64,000 bases of DNA from Corynebacterium cystitidis. Its GTDB lineage: Bacteria > Actinomycetota > Actinomycetes > Mycobacteriales > Mycobacteriaceae. The notes below the pieces were generated by a model. It had not been told where the DNA came from. It was given only the letters and a program-made list of their open reading frames with translations, and did not search any database. The stretch is taken from assembly GCF_900187295.1 (NCBI RefSeq), contig NZ_LT906473.1, forward strand, positions 744,001 to 808,000, written 5' to 3'. Of this stretch, positions 1-9,900 are shown one piece after another (the stretch's first letter is position 1; every line of letters begins with the position of its first letter). A program made the position numbers and the translations under genes.

Positions 1-1
1 G

Positions 2-667
2 ACAGTGTTGTCATTCGTCCGCGATATTGACACGGTTGATCTTGCATTAGGCGGCGGGATTATCGGCACCATCTTCTTTCTCATTTTTATGTATATCCTG
101 ATTGCGGCGTGGTCTAACGCGGTCAATCTCACCGATGGGCTTGATGGCTTAGCTGCTGGTAGCACCACCTTGGTGATGGGTGCGTATACCTTGATTGCGT
201 GGTGGCAGTTCCGTAATTCGTGTGCCATTAGTGCAGAACCTGGCTGCTACAACGTGCGTGATCCTTTGGATCTTGCTGTGCTTGCTGCCGCGGGGATGGG
301 GGCGTGTGCCGGCTTCCTGTGGTGGAACGCCTCACCCGCCAAGATCTTCATGGGGGATACTGGTTCGCTTGGCTTAGGTGGCCTGGTCGCTGGGTTGTCG
401 GTGGCAAGCCACACCCATTTACTCATGATTATTATCGGTGCCCTTTTCGTCATTGAGGCAGCATCTGTGGTTATTCAGGTCGTCTCATTCCGCTCGACAG
501 GCAAGCGAGTTTTCCGCATGGCACCGTTTCACCACCACTTCGAAGCCGGCGGCTGGGCAGAAACAACCGTGGTGATTCGCTTCTGGCTGATCACCGGCAT
601 TGCCTCGGCGTTGGGCATTTCGATTTTCTATACCGAATGGCTGACAACGTCAGGAGTTGGTCTGTAA
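2..667 (+). CDS. mraY: MraY, phospho-N-acetylmuramoyl-pentapeptide transferase (3' part)
   Basis: The gene is cut by the left window edge; only the last 221 codons are present, with the frame open from the first bases. MraY moves phospho-MurNAc-pentapeptide from UDP onto undecaprenyl phosphate at the inner face of the membrane, making lipid I. Visible family marks are the [10 protein letters not shown] loop, the [17 protein letters not shown] loop and the APFHHHFE histidine motif near the C terminus, all cytoplasmic active-site loops between hydrophobic segments. murD starts directly after the stop codon, so the two are almost surely co-transcribed. The GTG at position 5 is an internal codon, not the start. 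Confidence 0.97.
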   Translation, partial: TVLSFVRDIDTVDLALGGGIIGTIFFLIFMYILIAAWSNAVNLTDGLDGLAAGSTTLVMGAYTLIAWWQFRNSCAISAEPGCYNVRDPLDLAVLAAAGMGACAGFLWWNASPAKIFMGDTGSLGLGGLVAGLSVASHTHLLMIIIGALFVIEAASVVIQVVSFRSTGKRVFRMAPFHHHFEAGGWAETTVVIRFWLITGIASALGISIFYTEWLTTSGVGL

Positions 668-2089
668 ATGTCCACTGCGCGTCCAGACTTCCTTAACGGT
701 CGAGTGCTTGTCGCAGGCGCTGGCGTGTCCGGTCTGGGGGCCGCACGTCTGCTCCGAGAACTTGGTGTAGAGACCGTTGTCGCTGATGACAACGAGGTAA
801 GCCGCTCTAAAATCATCACCGTGACTGGTGCACACGCGGTGAGTGTGGCTGAAGCAACACAGGAGTTAAAAGAATACTGCCTCGTCGTAACGTCACCTGG
901 GTGGCGCCCAGATTCGCCGCTACTCGTTGCAGCTGCAGAAGCTGGCGTTGAAGTCATCGGTGATGTGGAGCTGTGCTTCCGCCTCGATAAGGCAGAGTTC
1001 TTCGGGCCCGCGCGCACCTGGCTGGTGGTTACCGGGACCAATGGCAAGACAACTACCACAGGCATGCTGGCGGAAATGATGAGCCAGGCCGGCCACCATA
1101 CCGGGTTGCGTGCGGCCGCTTGCGGCAACATCGGTGTTGCGGTTGCTGATGCGCTGACTGATCCTGACCGTGTTGACATACTGGTAGCCGAGCTTTCCAG
1201 TTTTCAGCTGTATTGGTCCAACCAGCTGCGTCCTGATGGGGGAGTGCTGCTCAATCTTGCAGACGACCACATTGACTGGCACGGCTCCTTCGAAGCTTAT
1301 GCCGAGGCCAAAGCCAAGGTCCTGCAAGCACCGGTAGCGGTGGCGGGGATTGACGATGAACAGGTTCGTGCATACGCAGCCCAGACCGGTCGGGGCGACA
1401 TCATCGGGTTTACCTTGAACGAACCTGGTGAACACCAGTACGGCATCGACAATGATTATCTCGTCGAGGTGTGGGAGGGCCACCGCAGGCGTTTGGCTCA
1501 GGCCACCGGCATCGAACCTGCAGGTGTTGCGGGGTTATACGATGCCCTCGCTGCCGCGGCTCTCGCTCGCTCTTTCGGTGCCACTGCTGAGGACGTGGCG
1601 GAAGCTTTACGTAATTTCCGGGTCGACGGGCACCGGGGCACTGTTATTCACCGTGCCGGTGGCGTGGACTGGATCGATAACTCCAAGGCGACCAACCCGC
1701 ATGCTGCTCATTCGGCTCTCGCCGGGGCGGGCACAGTGGTATGGATTGCCGGAGGCCAGCTTAAAGGGGCAACGGTCGCTGAACTGGTGGCGGCTCACTC
1801 GCACAGGTTCCGCGCCGTCGGCCTGCTCGGCGTGGACCGCGAAGAAATCGCTGTCGAGCTGCGCAAGCTGGCACCGGATGTACCTCTGTTTGTCAGTGAT
1901 TCCACCGACCCTGAGGCTGCCATGAATGAGGTAGTGAAGTTTGCTGCCCAGCAAGTCCGCCCAGGGGACTCGGTGGTACTTGCGCCGGCAGCCGCAAGTC
2001 TTGATATGTACACCGGCATGGCGCAGCGTGGAGACATGTTCGCCGCCGCTGCCCGAACGCACGCGATCAGTCCGCAGGAGAGGGGATAG
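668..2089 (+). CDS. murD: UDP-N-acetylmuramoyl-L-alanine--D-glutamate ligase
   Basis: MurD adds D-glutamate to UDP-MurNAc-L-Ala in the cytoplasm using ATP. The 473-residue protein has an N-terminal Rossmann-like segment (AGAGVSGLGAARLL near residues 16-29), the Mur ligase ATP loop VTGTNGKTTT at 121-130 and the WIDNSKATNP segment typical of MurD. The ATG lies immediately after the mraY stop codon, with AGGAG about 12 bases upstream. The length is normal for actinobacteria. Confidence 0.97.
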   Translation: MSTARPDFLNGRVLVAGAGVSGLGAARLLRELGVETVVADDNEVSRSKIITVTGAHAVSVAEATQELKEYCLVVTSPGWRPDSPLLVAAAEAGVEVIGDVELCFRLDKAEFFGPARTWLVVTGTNGKTTTTGMLAEMMSQAGHHTGLRAAACGNIGVAVADALTDPDRVDILVAELSSFQLYWSNQLRPDGGVLLNLADDHIDWHGSFEAYAEAKAKVLQAPVAVAGIDDEQVRAYAAQTGRGDIIGFTLNEPGEHQYGIDNDYLVEVWEGHRRRLAQATGIEPAGVAGLYDALAAAALARSFGATAEDVAEALRNFRVDGHRGTVIHRAGGVDWIDNSKATNPHAAHSALAGAGTVVWIAGGQLKGATVAELVAAHSHRFRAVGLLGVDREEIAVELRKLAPDVPLFVSDSTDPEAAMNEVVKFAAQQVRPGDSVVLAPAAASLDMYTGMAQRGDMFAAAARTHAISPQERG

Positions 2090-2091
2090 CC

Positions 2092-3606
2092 GTGACCACC
2101 ACCCGACCTACCCGACCTACCCAACCTAATCAGCGCCGCTCCAAGCCAGCCCAGGCCATCGATAAAGCTGCGGAGTGGATGACAGGCCAGCCACTGTTGG
2201 ACTATCAGATGATCCGCACCATCGTGCTAGTGCTTGCCGGGCTTGGTGTGGTCATGGTGACAAGTTCGTCAATGACGTGGTCGGTTATTGACGATCAAAC
2301 GGTGTGGGCCCAGCCCGTCAAACAAGCGCTTATGGTAGTTCTTGGCCTCATCGCGTTTTATTTGGCTTTACGTATCTCACCGGAGCGCATCCGCAGGTGG
2401 GCCCCGTGGATGATGCTGATCGCCGTCATCTTGCTCATCGTGGTGCTCACGCCGCTGGGTACCGGACGCGAGTCAGTGGGCTCCCAGTCATGGATTGCGC
2501 TGCCCGGTTTCCAATTGCAGCCGTCCGAGTTTGCCAAGGCCGCCATCGCTATTTGGGGAGCGAGCCTGCTAGCAAATAAAGATCCGCGTTCCCCCAGCTG
2601 GAATAACGGGTTTATTCCGTTTACGGGTGTTTCAGTCCTGTGCTTCGTGCTGATTGCGGGGCAGGGCGACTTTGGTATGGCAATCTCATTTGGCATTGTC
2701 GTCGGTTTTGTCCTTGTTTTCGCCGGGATTAGCTGGCTCTGGGTTGGGGCTGTCGCAGCTTTCGGCGCGGTGTTGGTGTTCCTCGTGCTGATCGCCGGGG
2801 GCTTTCGATCTCACCGTTTTCACGTCTTCTTTGACGCGCTGTTCGGACGGTTCGAAGATACTCAGGACACAGCGTTTCAGTCTTACCAGGGCTTCTTGTC
2901 GCTTGCCGACGGCTCCCTGTTCGGTGTGGGGCTTGGACAGTCGCGAGCCAAATGGTTCTACCTCCCGGAGGCAAAGAATGACTTCATCTTTGCCGTCATC
3001 GGTGAGGAACTTGGCCTGTGGGGTGGCGCACTTGTGATTCTGATGTTCTTCGGGCTGGGATTCTTCGGGTTGCGCGCGGCCCGACGCGCCCGTAACCAAT
3101 ACCAATCACTGTTGGCAGCCAGCCTGACCGCGGGTGTGGTCTCGCAGGCATTCATCAATATCGGCTATGTTGTTGGTTTGTTGCCGGTGACGGGTATTCA
3201 GCTACCTATGATCTCTGCGGGTGGTACCTCCGCCATCATTACTTTGGGGTCGATGGGACTGTTGGCTTCGGTGGCACGCCATGAGCCACCAGCTGTGTCA
3301 TCGATGCAAAACCACGGTCGCCCACTGTTTGACAGGCTCTTTGGCATTCCGGAACCCACCGCGCCAGGGCAACGCAAGATTTCGTCGCACGATGAACCAC
3401 GAGGCGAGCGTTCAAAATACGGCCAACCTGTGACAGCGCGTCGTCGTGAAGCTCCTGTGAGAGCACGGGTTACTGCACCGGAACGGGTGCGCCGGGAACG
3501 CGGTGAGACCGGCGTCGATAGGCACCGTAGGCGCGACGGTGGCGCAGATCGGCCACGACGCGCACCATCGGCCCTAGACCATTTTTCGGGGCGCGGTCGG
3601 CGATAA
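2092..3606 (+). CDS. ftsW: FtsW, SEDS-family septal peptidoglycan polymerase
   Basis: The protein is a polytopic SEDS protein of 504 residues with about ten hydrophobic segments. The QPSEFAK motif lies at 143-149 and LPEAKNDFIFAVIGEELG at 291-308; the Asp in this loop (D297) is the catalytic residue of SEDS polymerases. It polymerises lipid II at the septum with a partner class B PBP. The GTG start follows the murD stop by two bases, after a purine-rich GAGAGGGG site. Two extensions are visible: a short Thr/Arg/Pro-rich N terminus and a cytoplasmic C-terminal tail of about 110 residues very rich in Arg, as seen in other actinobacterial FtsW proteins, where the tail recruits division partners. 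Confidence 0.95.
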   Translation: MTTTRPTRPTQPNQRRSKPAQAIDKAAEWMTGQPLLDYQMIRTIVLVLAGLGVVMVTSSSMTWSVIDDQTVWAQPVKQALMVVLGLIAFYLALRISPERIRRWAPWMMLIAVILLIVVLTPLGTGRESVGSQSWIALPGFQLQPSEFAKAAIAIWGASLLANKDPRSPSWNNGFIPFTGVSVLCFVLIAGQGDFGMAISFGIVVGFVLVFAGISWLWVGAVAAFGAVLVFLVLIAGGFRSHRFHVFFDALFGRFEDTQDTAFQSYQGFLSLADGSLFGVGLGQSRAKWFYLPEAKNDFIFAVIGEELGLWGGALVILMFFGLGFFGLRAARRARNQYQSLLAASLTAGVVSQAFINIGYVVGLLPVTGIQLPMISAGGTSAIITLGSMGLLASVARHEPPAVSSMQNHGRPLFDRLFGIPEPTAPGQRKISSHDEPRGERSKYGQPVTARRREAPVRARVTAPERVRRERGETGVDRHRRRDGGADRPRRAPSALDHFSGRGRR

Positions 3607-3625
3607 TAAGGAAATGAGGAAAAAC

Positions 3626-4711
3626 ATGGGTACACCCCCCACTGTTGTCTTGGCAGGTGGCGGAACCGCCGGGCACATCGAGCCGGCGCTTGCCGTTGGT
3701 GAAGTGCTCCGTGATCAGCACCACGCCACCGTTGTCGCCTTGGGTACGCCGAAGGGGCTGGAAACATCAATTGTGCCTGCCCGTGGCTTCGAGCTGCGTT
3801 TAATCGACCCGGTTCCGGTTCCCCGGAAGCAGCCCTTGAAGCTGATCGGTTTGCCATTCAAGGTGGCTAAGTCAGTCTCGCAGGCACGTCACGTGCTGAA
3901 GGATACCGGGGCGGACATTGTGTTCGGCACCGGTGGGTATGTGGCTGCATCGGCGTATCTGGCTGCGGCTTCGCTGCGCCTGCCGTTTTTCGTGCTGGAG
4001 ACCAATGCCCTGGCCGGCATGGCCAACAAGCTGGGTGTTCGGCTGGGCGGGAGTGGCTTTAACGCGGTGGCGGGATCTGGGATGGAAGGCGACGTCATTG
4101 GAATCCCGGTGCGCCCGACCGTCGGTGCGGATGAGGACGGTGAGAAGGCTCGACGTGGTTTTAAAACGTGGGACCTGGACCCGGAGAGAAAGACCGTACT
4201 GGTTACCGGTGGCTCTCAAGGCGCAGTGAACCTGAACAATGCCATGGTAGAGGCAGTGCCTCGCTTGGTGGCCGCCGGTTACCAGGTGCTCCATGCGTAT
4301 GGACAAAAAAATGACGCACCGCACCCGCATGATCATTACGTGGCGGTGCCATACATTAATGACATGTCGGCGGCCCTCGCTGTGGCAGATATTGTGGTGT
4401 GCCGCTCGGGCGCAATGACGGTGGCCGAAAATTCGGCTGCAGGGCTGCCCGCTATTTATGTGCCCCTGCCACACGGCAATGGCGAGCAGGGCCTGAACTC
4501 AGCCCATCTCGTGGAGGCCGGTGCGGCCCGGACAATCCGTGATGAGGACTTAGACGCCACGGTGCTGGCCGAGGCTGTTATAGCCATCCTTGATAATCCT
4601 GCTACCTATAACAAGATGCGCTCGGCGTTGCGTGACAGCGGTGCCGGCAATGTTGCTGCTACTTTGGCTGACAAGCTTGTTGCAGCCAGCAAACAAGAGA
4701 CTAAAAATTAA
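3626..4711 (+). CDS. murG: MurG, lipid II synthase
   Basis: This GT28-family glycosyltransferase adds GlcNAc from UDP-GlcNAc to lipid I at the inner membrane face. The N-terminal glycine loop GGGTAGHIEP, the TGGSQGA motif that opens the UDP-sugar-binding half, and the RSGAMTVAE and GNGEQGLN motifs are all visible. I chose the ATG at 3626 (361 residues). TGAGGA lies five bases before it, whereas the in-frame ATG at 3614 has AAGGA only one base away. The gene sits in the usual place between ftsW and murC. Confidence 0.95.
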   Translation: MGTPPTVVLAGGGTAGHIEPALAVGEVLRDQHHATVVALGTPKGLETSIVPARGFELRLIDPVPVPRKQPLKLIGLPFKVAKSVSQARHVLKDTGADIVFGTGGYVAASAYLAAASLRLPFFVLETNALAGMANKLGVRLGGSGFNAVAGSGMEGDVIGIPVRPTVGADEDGEKARRGFKTWDLDPERKTVLVTGGSQGAVNLNNAMVEAVPRLVAAGYQVLHAYGQKNDAPHPHDHYVAVPYINDMSAALAVADIVVCRSGAMTVAENSAAGLPAIYVPLPHGNGEQGLNSAHLVEAGAARTIRDEDLDATVLAEAVIAILDNPATYNKMRSALRDSGAGNVAATLADKLVAASKQETKN

Positions 4712-4726
4712 AGGAGACGAACTGCC

Positions 4727-6190
4727 GTGACCCTAGATCAAGAATCGATCGACCTGTCCCGCGTCCATCTCATTGGAATTGGAGGTTCGGGGATGTCAGG
4801 TGTCGCGCGCATCTTGCTTGACCGCGGCAGTGTGGTGACCGGGTCCGATGTGAAGGATTCGCGCCCGGTGCGCGCGTTGACAACGCAGGGGGCGAAGGTG
4901 GCTATTGGCCACGCAGCCGACAATCTTGAGCTGGCAGGCGAGTTGCCAACGGTGGTGGTGACTAGTTTTGCTGCGATCCCGCAGGATAATCCGGAGTTGC
5001 AACGTGCAGCTGAGGAGAACATCCCCGTGATTCGTCGCTCTGACCTGCTCGGCGAGTTGATGGAGGGCTACAACCAGGTCCTTTTCGCAGGCACTCATGG
5101 GAAGACTTCGACGACATCGATGGCTGTGGTCGCTTTGCAGGCGGCCGGGGAGAACCCTTCGTTTGCGATTGGTGGCCAACTGAACCGTGCTGGTACCAAC
5201 GCGCATCATGGCACTGGTCAAGCGTTTGTGGCAGAAGCGGATGAGTCGGACGCCTCCCTGCTGCGCTACCGGCCTGACGTTGCGGTGATCACTAATATTG
5301 AGCCAGACCACCTGGACTACTTTGGTACGCGTGAAGCCTACTTCCAGGTTTTTGATGAGTTCGCGGATCGCGTCACTAACAGCGGTCATCTGGTGGTGTG
5401 CTTGGATGACGAACATGCCACGGCATGTGGTCAGCGTGCGTTAGATCGCGGTATTGCGGTGTTGGGCTACGGAACCCGCCGGGCTATTGAGGCACACCCG
5501 GAGATCACTCCGGGTGTGATCGTTGAGGAAGATCGGGTGACTAGCGGGGCCACCGAGGTGACTGTGACTTTGGCGAGATCGGAGGGGGGATCCGTGGAGC
5601 TTGAGTACGCTCTGGAGATCCCGGGCCGCCACATGGTGTTGAATTCCGCTGCAGCTCTGCTCGCAGGAACGCTGGCTGGTGCTGATCCGAAGCGGCTTGC
5701 TGCCGGATTGAGCGAATTTACTGGTGTGCGTCGCCGCTTCGAGTATCACGGCGAAGTTCAAGACGGCCCCTTTGTTGGCACACGCGTGTACGACGATTAC
5801 GCGCACCACCCCACCGAGGTTCATGCGGTGCTGACCGCGGCGCGCGAGAAGGTCGATGCCGAGGGTGCAGGTGCACGCGTAGTGGTGTGCTTCCAGCCCC
5901 ACCTGTATTCCCGGACGCAGGAATTCGCGTTTGAGTTCGCCGAGGCGCTGTCGCTTGCCGACGCTGCCGTGGTGCTTGATATCTTCGGGGCGCGCGAGGC
6001 GCCTGTTGAGGGTGTTGACTCGCGCATCATTACTGACAGGATGACTAATGAGGTTGTCTATGAGAAGGACTTTTCGGTCGCGCCGCAGACTGTCAAGGAT
6101 TTGACGCAGCCCGGCGATGTTGTGTTGACCATGGGGGCGGGTTCTGTGACCATGCTTGCTCAAGAGATCTTGGCAACCCTGTCCGAATAG
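4727..6190 (+). CDS. murC: UDP-N-acetylmuramate--L-alanine ligase
   Basis: MurC adds the first amino acid of the stem peptide to UDP-MurNAc. The 487-residue protein shows the N-terminal glycine-rich loop [11 protein letters not shown] (residues 15-25), the ATP loop [10 protein letters not shown] at 121-130, and [10 protein letters not shown], the MurC signature in the C-terminal domain. It starts with GTG after an AAAGGAGA site that overlaps the murG stop codon. Its length is standard. Confidence 0.96.
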   Translation: MTLDQESIDLSRVHLIGIGGSGMSGVARILLDRGSVVTGSDVKDSRPVRALTTQGAKVAIGHAADNLELAGELPTVVVTSFAAIPQDNPELQRAAEENIPVIRRSDLLGELMEGYNQVLFAGTHGKTSTTSMAVVALQAAGENPSFAIGGQLNRAGTNAHHGTGQAFVAEADESDASLLRYRPDVAVITNIEPDHLDYFGTREAYFQVFDEFADRVTNSGHLVVCLDDEHATACGQRALDRGIAVLGYGTRRAIEAHPEITPGVIVEEDRVTSGATEVTVTLARSEGGSVELEYALEIPGRHMVLNSAAALLAGTLAGADPKRLAAGLSEFTGVRRRFEYHGEVQDGPFVGTRVYDDYAHHPTEVHAVLTAAREKVDAEGAGARVVVCFQPHLYSRTQEFAFEFAEALSLADAAVVLDIFGAREAPVEGVDSRIITDRMTNEVVYEKDFSVAPQTVKDLTQPGDVVLTMGAGSVTMLAQEILATLSE

Positions 6191-6200
6191 GGGCGAAGAC

Positions 6201-6902
6201 ATGTCTACTGCTGTTTCACCTGAAGCCGAAGCTGCGACTGTGCGAAATCGCAGGCCGCTATGGATCGCACTGGCCAGTGTCGTGATCGTTGTGGCTCTCG
6301 CGGCGGTGGTTGTCTTGGCTACGCCACTGTTTTCGGTGCGTGGCTACAACGTGGAGGGAAATGACCATATTCCGCTGGAGCAGGTTGTGGACGCGGCCGG
6401 TGTGCCTGAGGGAACCAATTTGGCCCGTGCCGATGTCGGTGCCTCGGCACAGGCAGTGGCTGGGTTGCCGTGGGTGAAGTCTGTGACGGTGACACGCGGT
6501 TGGCCGTCGTCGTTGAATATTGAGATCACGGAGCACCAGGCGGTGGCCTTCTCCGACGAGGACGACGGCCCCCATCTCATCAACGCGGAAGGCGTGCCGT
6601 TTGCTATTGATGTGGCTCCTCCGGAGGCGGTGGAAATTACCGGTGATGCGCGTTCCGACGAGCACGCCCGCAAGAACGCCGTCGATATCGCGGCGTCGAT
6701 TCCTGTGGAGCTACGCCGGGAAGTGTCGTCGATTAATGCGCACGATGCCTACAACTTCGAGCTGCAGCTCAATGATGGCCGTGTTGTGGTGTGGGGCGCC
6801 TCTGAGGACAATCATGATAAGTCGTTGGCGTTGGGCACTGTTGTGCGGCGCGAAGGACAGCGCTTCGATATCTCGAACCCGAGCTTGGTGGCGGTTCGCT
6901 AG
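6201..6902 (+). CDS. ftsQ: FtsQ, divisome POTRA protein
   Basis: FtsQ is a bitopic membrane protein that links early and late divisome proteins. I chose the ATG at 6201 (233 residues), with an AGGGGCGAAG site just before it. A longer reading from 6156 would overlap murC by 35 bases and adds no conserved sequence. A single membrane segment lies at about residues 18-42. It is followed by a POTRA domain (FSVRGYNVEGNDHIP) and the FtsQ-type segment with WPSSLNIEITEHQAVA. The cytoplasmic N terminus is unusually short. Confidence 0.92.
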   Translation: MSTAVSPEAEAATVRNRRPLWIALASVVIVVALAAVVVLATPLFSVRGYNVEGNDHIPLEQVVDAAGVPEGTNLARADVGASAQAVAGLPWVKSVTVTRGWPSSLNIEITEHQAVAFSDEDDGPHLINAEGVPFAIDVAPPEAVEITGDARSDEHARKNAVDIAASIPVELRREVSSINAHDAYNFELQLNDGRVVVWGASEDNHDKSLALGTVVRREGQRFDISNPSLVAVR

Positions 6903-7059
6903 CCCACAAAACCCCAGGCCATAACCCTAAAGTAGAGGTTGAGGGTACCGACACGCCGCGAAAATCTACCACCTTTTTGTCTCACTTTCACCCATGATGG
7001 ATAGCAAGCACTTGAAGCGAACTTATTCCTCCCATGATTTTGAAAGGCGAGCCTCACTC
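6903..7059. promoter_or_regulatory. ftsQ-ftsZ intergenic region with short inverted motif
   Basis: This 157-base gap separates ftsQ from the chosen ftsZ start. It contains ACCCT at 6923-6927 and AGGGT at 6941-6945 as a short inverted repeat around an AAAGTAGAGGTTG core. ftsZ is usually driven by its own promoters in corynebacteria, so these are probably found here, but I see no pair of -35 and -10 boxes good enough to place one. The GAAAGGCGAG stretch at 7041-7050 is the ftsZ ribosome binding site. Confidence 0.4.
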
Positions 7060-8310
7060 ATGACCTCACCTAACAACTACCTCGCCATGATCCGTGTTGT
7101 CGGTGTCGGCGGCGGTGGCGTCAACGCGGTTAACCGCATGATCGAAGAAGGCCTTAAAGGCGTTGAATTCGTCGCAATCAACACCGATAGCCAGGCACTG
7201 CTGTTCACAGACGCAGATACCAAGCTGGACATCGGGCGCGAAGCAACCCGAGGCCTTGGTGCCGGTGCCAACCCGGAGGTGGGCCGGACTTCTGCCGAAG
7301 ACCACAAAAGCGAGATCGAAGAATCCCTCAAGGGATCCGACATGGTCTTTGTTACCGCAGGTGAAGGTGGCGGAACCGGGACAGGTGCGGCCCCAGTGGT
7401 TGCGGGCATCGCCAAGAAGATGGGCGCGCTGACCATCGGTGTTGTCACCCGCCCATTCTCCTTCGAAGGCAAGCGCCGGACCCGCCAGGCACTGGAGGGC
7501 ATCGACCGCCTCAAGGAAGTTTGCGACACCGTCATCGTGATCCCGAATGACCGTCTTCTCCAGCTTGCCGACGGCGACCTATCTATGATGGAGGCCTTCC
7601 GTGCCGCCGACGAGGTGCTCTACAACGGTGTCCAGGGCATCACTAATCTGATTACCATCCCGGGCATGATTAACGTTGACTTCGCCGATGTCCGCTCTGT
7701 CATGGCTGATGCTGGTTCCGCCTTGATGGGTGTGGGCTCCGCCAACGGGGAGGACCGCGTGATGGATGCCACCTTGCAGGCCATTAACTCGCCACTGCTG
7801 GAATCCTCCATGGAGGGAGCAAAGGGCGTGCTTATTTCTGTGGCTGGCGGCTCCGACCTGGGTTTGATGGAAGTGAACAACGCCGCGTCTGTCGTGGAGG
7901 AAAAGGCCGATGACGATGCCAATATTATCTTCGGCACCATTATTGATGACAACCTGGGCGACGAGGTGCGCGTGACCATCATCGCCACGGGCTTCGACGA
8001 GAAAGCCAACGCGCTGCCACAGGAATCGGACCAGAGCCAGGAAGCCGCCGACAATGGACGCGCACCCCAGGGCCCGGCATCTGAGGATGCTACCCCAGCA
8101 CCAGCCCGCGGTTCCCTGTTTGAAGAGCGCTTGCGCGAGGAGGCACCTGACGACGACTACGCCGCGCGCCACCGCTACGATCCACAGCGCTCGGAGAGCT
8201 CTGGCCGGGGTGAGATTCGTCGCTCTGGCTTGTTTACCTCAAGCGAGGATCGTCGCGACAGCCGCCGGGACGATGATGATGACTTGGACGTGCCAAGCTT
8301 TCTGCGTTAA
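7060..8310 (+). CDS. ftsZ: FtsZ, tubulin-like division GTPase
   Basis: FtsZ polymerises with GTP into the Z-ring at midcell. The protein has 416 residues from ATG 7060 (MTSPNNYLA), preceded by GAAAGGCGAG. An upstream in-frame ATG at 6994 would add 22 non-conserved residues. Visible marks are the glycine loop [13 protein letters not shown] (13-25), the tubulin signature [10 protein letters not shown] (103-112), the T7 catalytic loop NVDFADV near 203-209 and the conserved C-terminal peptide DLDVPSFLR. That tail binds partners such as SepF and FtsW. A charged Pro/Glu/Arg-rich linker of about 90 residues precedes it. Confidence 0.98.
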   Translation: MTSPNNYLAMIRVVGVGGGGVNAVNRMIEEGLKGVEFVAINTDSQALLFTDADTKLDIGREATRGLGAGANPEVGRTSAEDHKSEIEESLKGSDMVFVTAGEGGGTGTGAAPVVAGIAKKMGALTIGVVTRPFSFEGKRRTRQALEGIDRLKEVCDTVIVIPNDRLLQLADGDLSMMEAFRAADEVLYNGVQGITNLITIPGMINVDFADVRSVMADAGSALMGVGSANGEDRVMDATLQAINSPLLESSMEGAKGVLISVAGGSDLGLMEVNNAASVVEEKADDDANIIFGTIIDDNLGDEVRVTIIATGFDEKANALPQESDQSQEAADNGRAPQGPASEDATPAPARGSLFEERLREEAPDDDYAARHRYDPQRSESSGRGEIRRSGLFTSSEDRRDSRRDDDDDLDVPSFLR

Positions 8311-8358
8311 GCCCGCGGCTTGGTCTCCAGCCGGCGCGACTGCGCTAACCTATGGAGT

Positions 8359-9090
8359 ATGTCGCAGCTAGAAGATCGCCCCGTCCGCATGGTTTTTACC
8401 TCTCGTGCGGGCGGGGTTTCGCAACCCCCATACGCTTCGTTCAACCTTGGTGGACACGTTGGTGATGATCCCGATCACGTGTGTGCCAACCGTGCCCGCC
8501 TCGCAGAAATTCTTGACGTGCCCACGGAAAATTTTGTGTGGATGGAACAACTTCACACCAACACCGTGGCCTTCGTCGACACGCCCCAGGCTGAGCCACT
8601 AGAAGCGACCGATGCCGTTGTCACCACCACGCCGGGATTAGCCCTGTGCGTGCTGGTTGCAGACTGTGTGCCGGTGTTGTTGGCAGATCACACCAACGGC
8701 GTGGTGGCCGCAGCACACGCCGGCCGGATGGGTGCACGCAATGGGATTATCCCCAACACGGTGAAGCTAATGCGGCAACATGGGGCTAAGCCACAGGCCA
8801 TCCAAGTGCTGTTGGGGCCTGCAGCCGCGGGCGCGTCATATGAGGTGCCCGAGGAGATGGCCATGGACGTGGAGAAGCATTTGCCCGGATCACGCGCTAC
8901 CACCACTCAAGGCACGCCGGGAATCGACGTACGAGCCGGCCTGGTACGTCAATTGCTCAGTCTCGGCATTACAAATATCGACGCGGACCCACGCGACACA
9001 ATTACCGATGAGAACTTTTTCTCGTACCGCCGCGAAGGCACCACCGGGCGCCAAGCAGGTGTGGTGTGGCTAACCGAAAAGGAAGCATAA
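8359..9090 (+). CDS. pgeF: PgeF/YfiH family peptidoglycan editing factor
   Basis: This is a cytoplasmic protein of the multicopper-oxidase-like laccase domain family (DUF152). E. coli PgeF removes wrongly incorporated L-Ser from UDP-MurNAc peptides; other members have purine nucleoside phosphorylase activity. Visible motifs are FTSRAGGVS, WMEQLHTN, VLVADCVPVLLAD and VAAAHAGRMGARNGI, which carry the Cys and His metal ligands. I chose the ATG at 8359 (243 residues) because MSQLEDRPVRMVFTSR fits the family start. A GTG further upstream at 8320 would sit almost on the ftsZ stop. Conserved position between ftsZ and yggS. Confidence 0.9.
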   Translation: MSQLEDRPVRMVFTSRAGGVSQPPYASFNLGGHVGDDPDHVCANRARLAEILDVPTENFVWMEQLHTNTVAFVDTPQAEPLEATDAVVTTTPGLALCVLVADCVPVLLADHTNGVVAAAHAGRMGARNGIIPNTVKLMRQHGAKPQAIQVLLGPAAAGASYEVPEEMAMDVEKHLPGSRATTTQGTPGIDVRAGLVRQLLSLGITNIDADPRDTITDENFFSYRREGTTGRQAGVVWLTEKEA

Positions 9091-9093
9091 CTG

Positions 9094-9816
9094 ATGAGTC
9101 GCCGTGAACAGTTAGAAACCAACCTCAACCAGGTCCGAGAAAAGATCCGTGAGGCAGAGCGAGCCGCCGGCCGCGACGCGGGATCTGTTAGTTTGCTGCC
9201 GGTATCAAAATTTCATCCAGTGGACGACATTCGCATCCTCGGGGAGCTCGGAGTACATCTGGTGGGCGAAAACCGTGAGCAGGAGGCCCGTGCCAAAGCG
9301 CAACAGCTGGCAGGAGAAGCGTCGACAAGCGATATTGCAATCGCGATGATCGGTCAAATCCAAACCAAAAAGGCCAATGCCGTTGCGCGCTGGGCTGCTG
9401 AAGTCCACTCGGTGGACACGGTTCGTTTAGCTCACGGGCTGGACCGCGGAGTGGCTCTGGCAATTGAGCGCGGTGATCGCGCAGCGGGGCAACTATCGTG
9501 TCTTGTTCAGGTATCCATGGACAATGACCCTACCCGCGGTGGCGTTCCTTTGGATGAGGTTGACCAGCTGGCAACGCTGGTGGAGGAGGCAGACAATCTT
9601 GTTTTCGGCGGCATTATGGTTGTTCCTCCGCTGGAGTCCGATGCGAAAGCTGTGTTTTCCCAAGCCCGTGAGCTTGCGGACGGCCTCGGTGAGAGGCTGG
9701 GCAGGCGCCTGAAAATGTCTGCCGGAATGAGTGGCGATTATGTCGACGCAATCGCGTGTGGCTCGGATATTGTGCGTGTCGGAACCGCTGTGTTTGGCCA
9801 ACGGCCTTTAGGGTAA
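9094..9816 (+). CDS. YggS-family pyridoxal phosphate homeostasis protein
   Basis: This 240-residue protein folds as an alanine-racemase-like TIM barrel and binds PLP without known catalysis; the family controls free PLP and amino-acid pools. The PLP lysine motif is PVSKFHP (K near residue 35), followed by GENREQEA, MIGQIQTKKA in place of the more common HFIGxLQxNK, and MSGDYVDAIACGSDIVRVGTAVFG at the C terminus. It starts three bases after pgeF, with AAAAGGAAG upstream. In actinobacteria and firmicutes it sits next to sepF. Confidence 0.93.
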   Translation: MSRREQLETNLNQVREKIREAERAAGRDAGSVSLLPVSKFHPVDDIRILGELGVHLVGENREQEARAKAQQLAGEASTSDIAIAMIGQIQTKKANAVARWAAEVHSVDTVRLAHGLDRGVALAIERGDRAAGQLSCLVQVSMDNDPTRGGVPLDEVDQLATLVEEADNLVFGGIMVVPPLESDAKAVFSQARELADGLGERLGRRLKMSAGMSGDYVDAIACGSDIVRVGTAVFGQRPLG

Positions 9817-9900
9817 AGACACAAGAAAACACTCGTGTTATTTACTGAACCCGCCAGGTCAGAACGCACAACCACCGACACATTGGAAAGGCCTCAACCC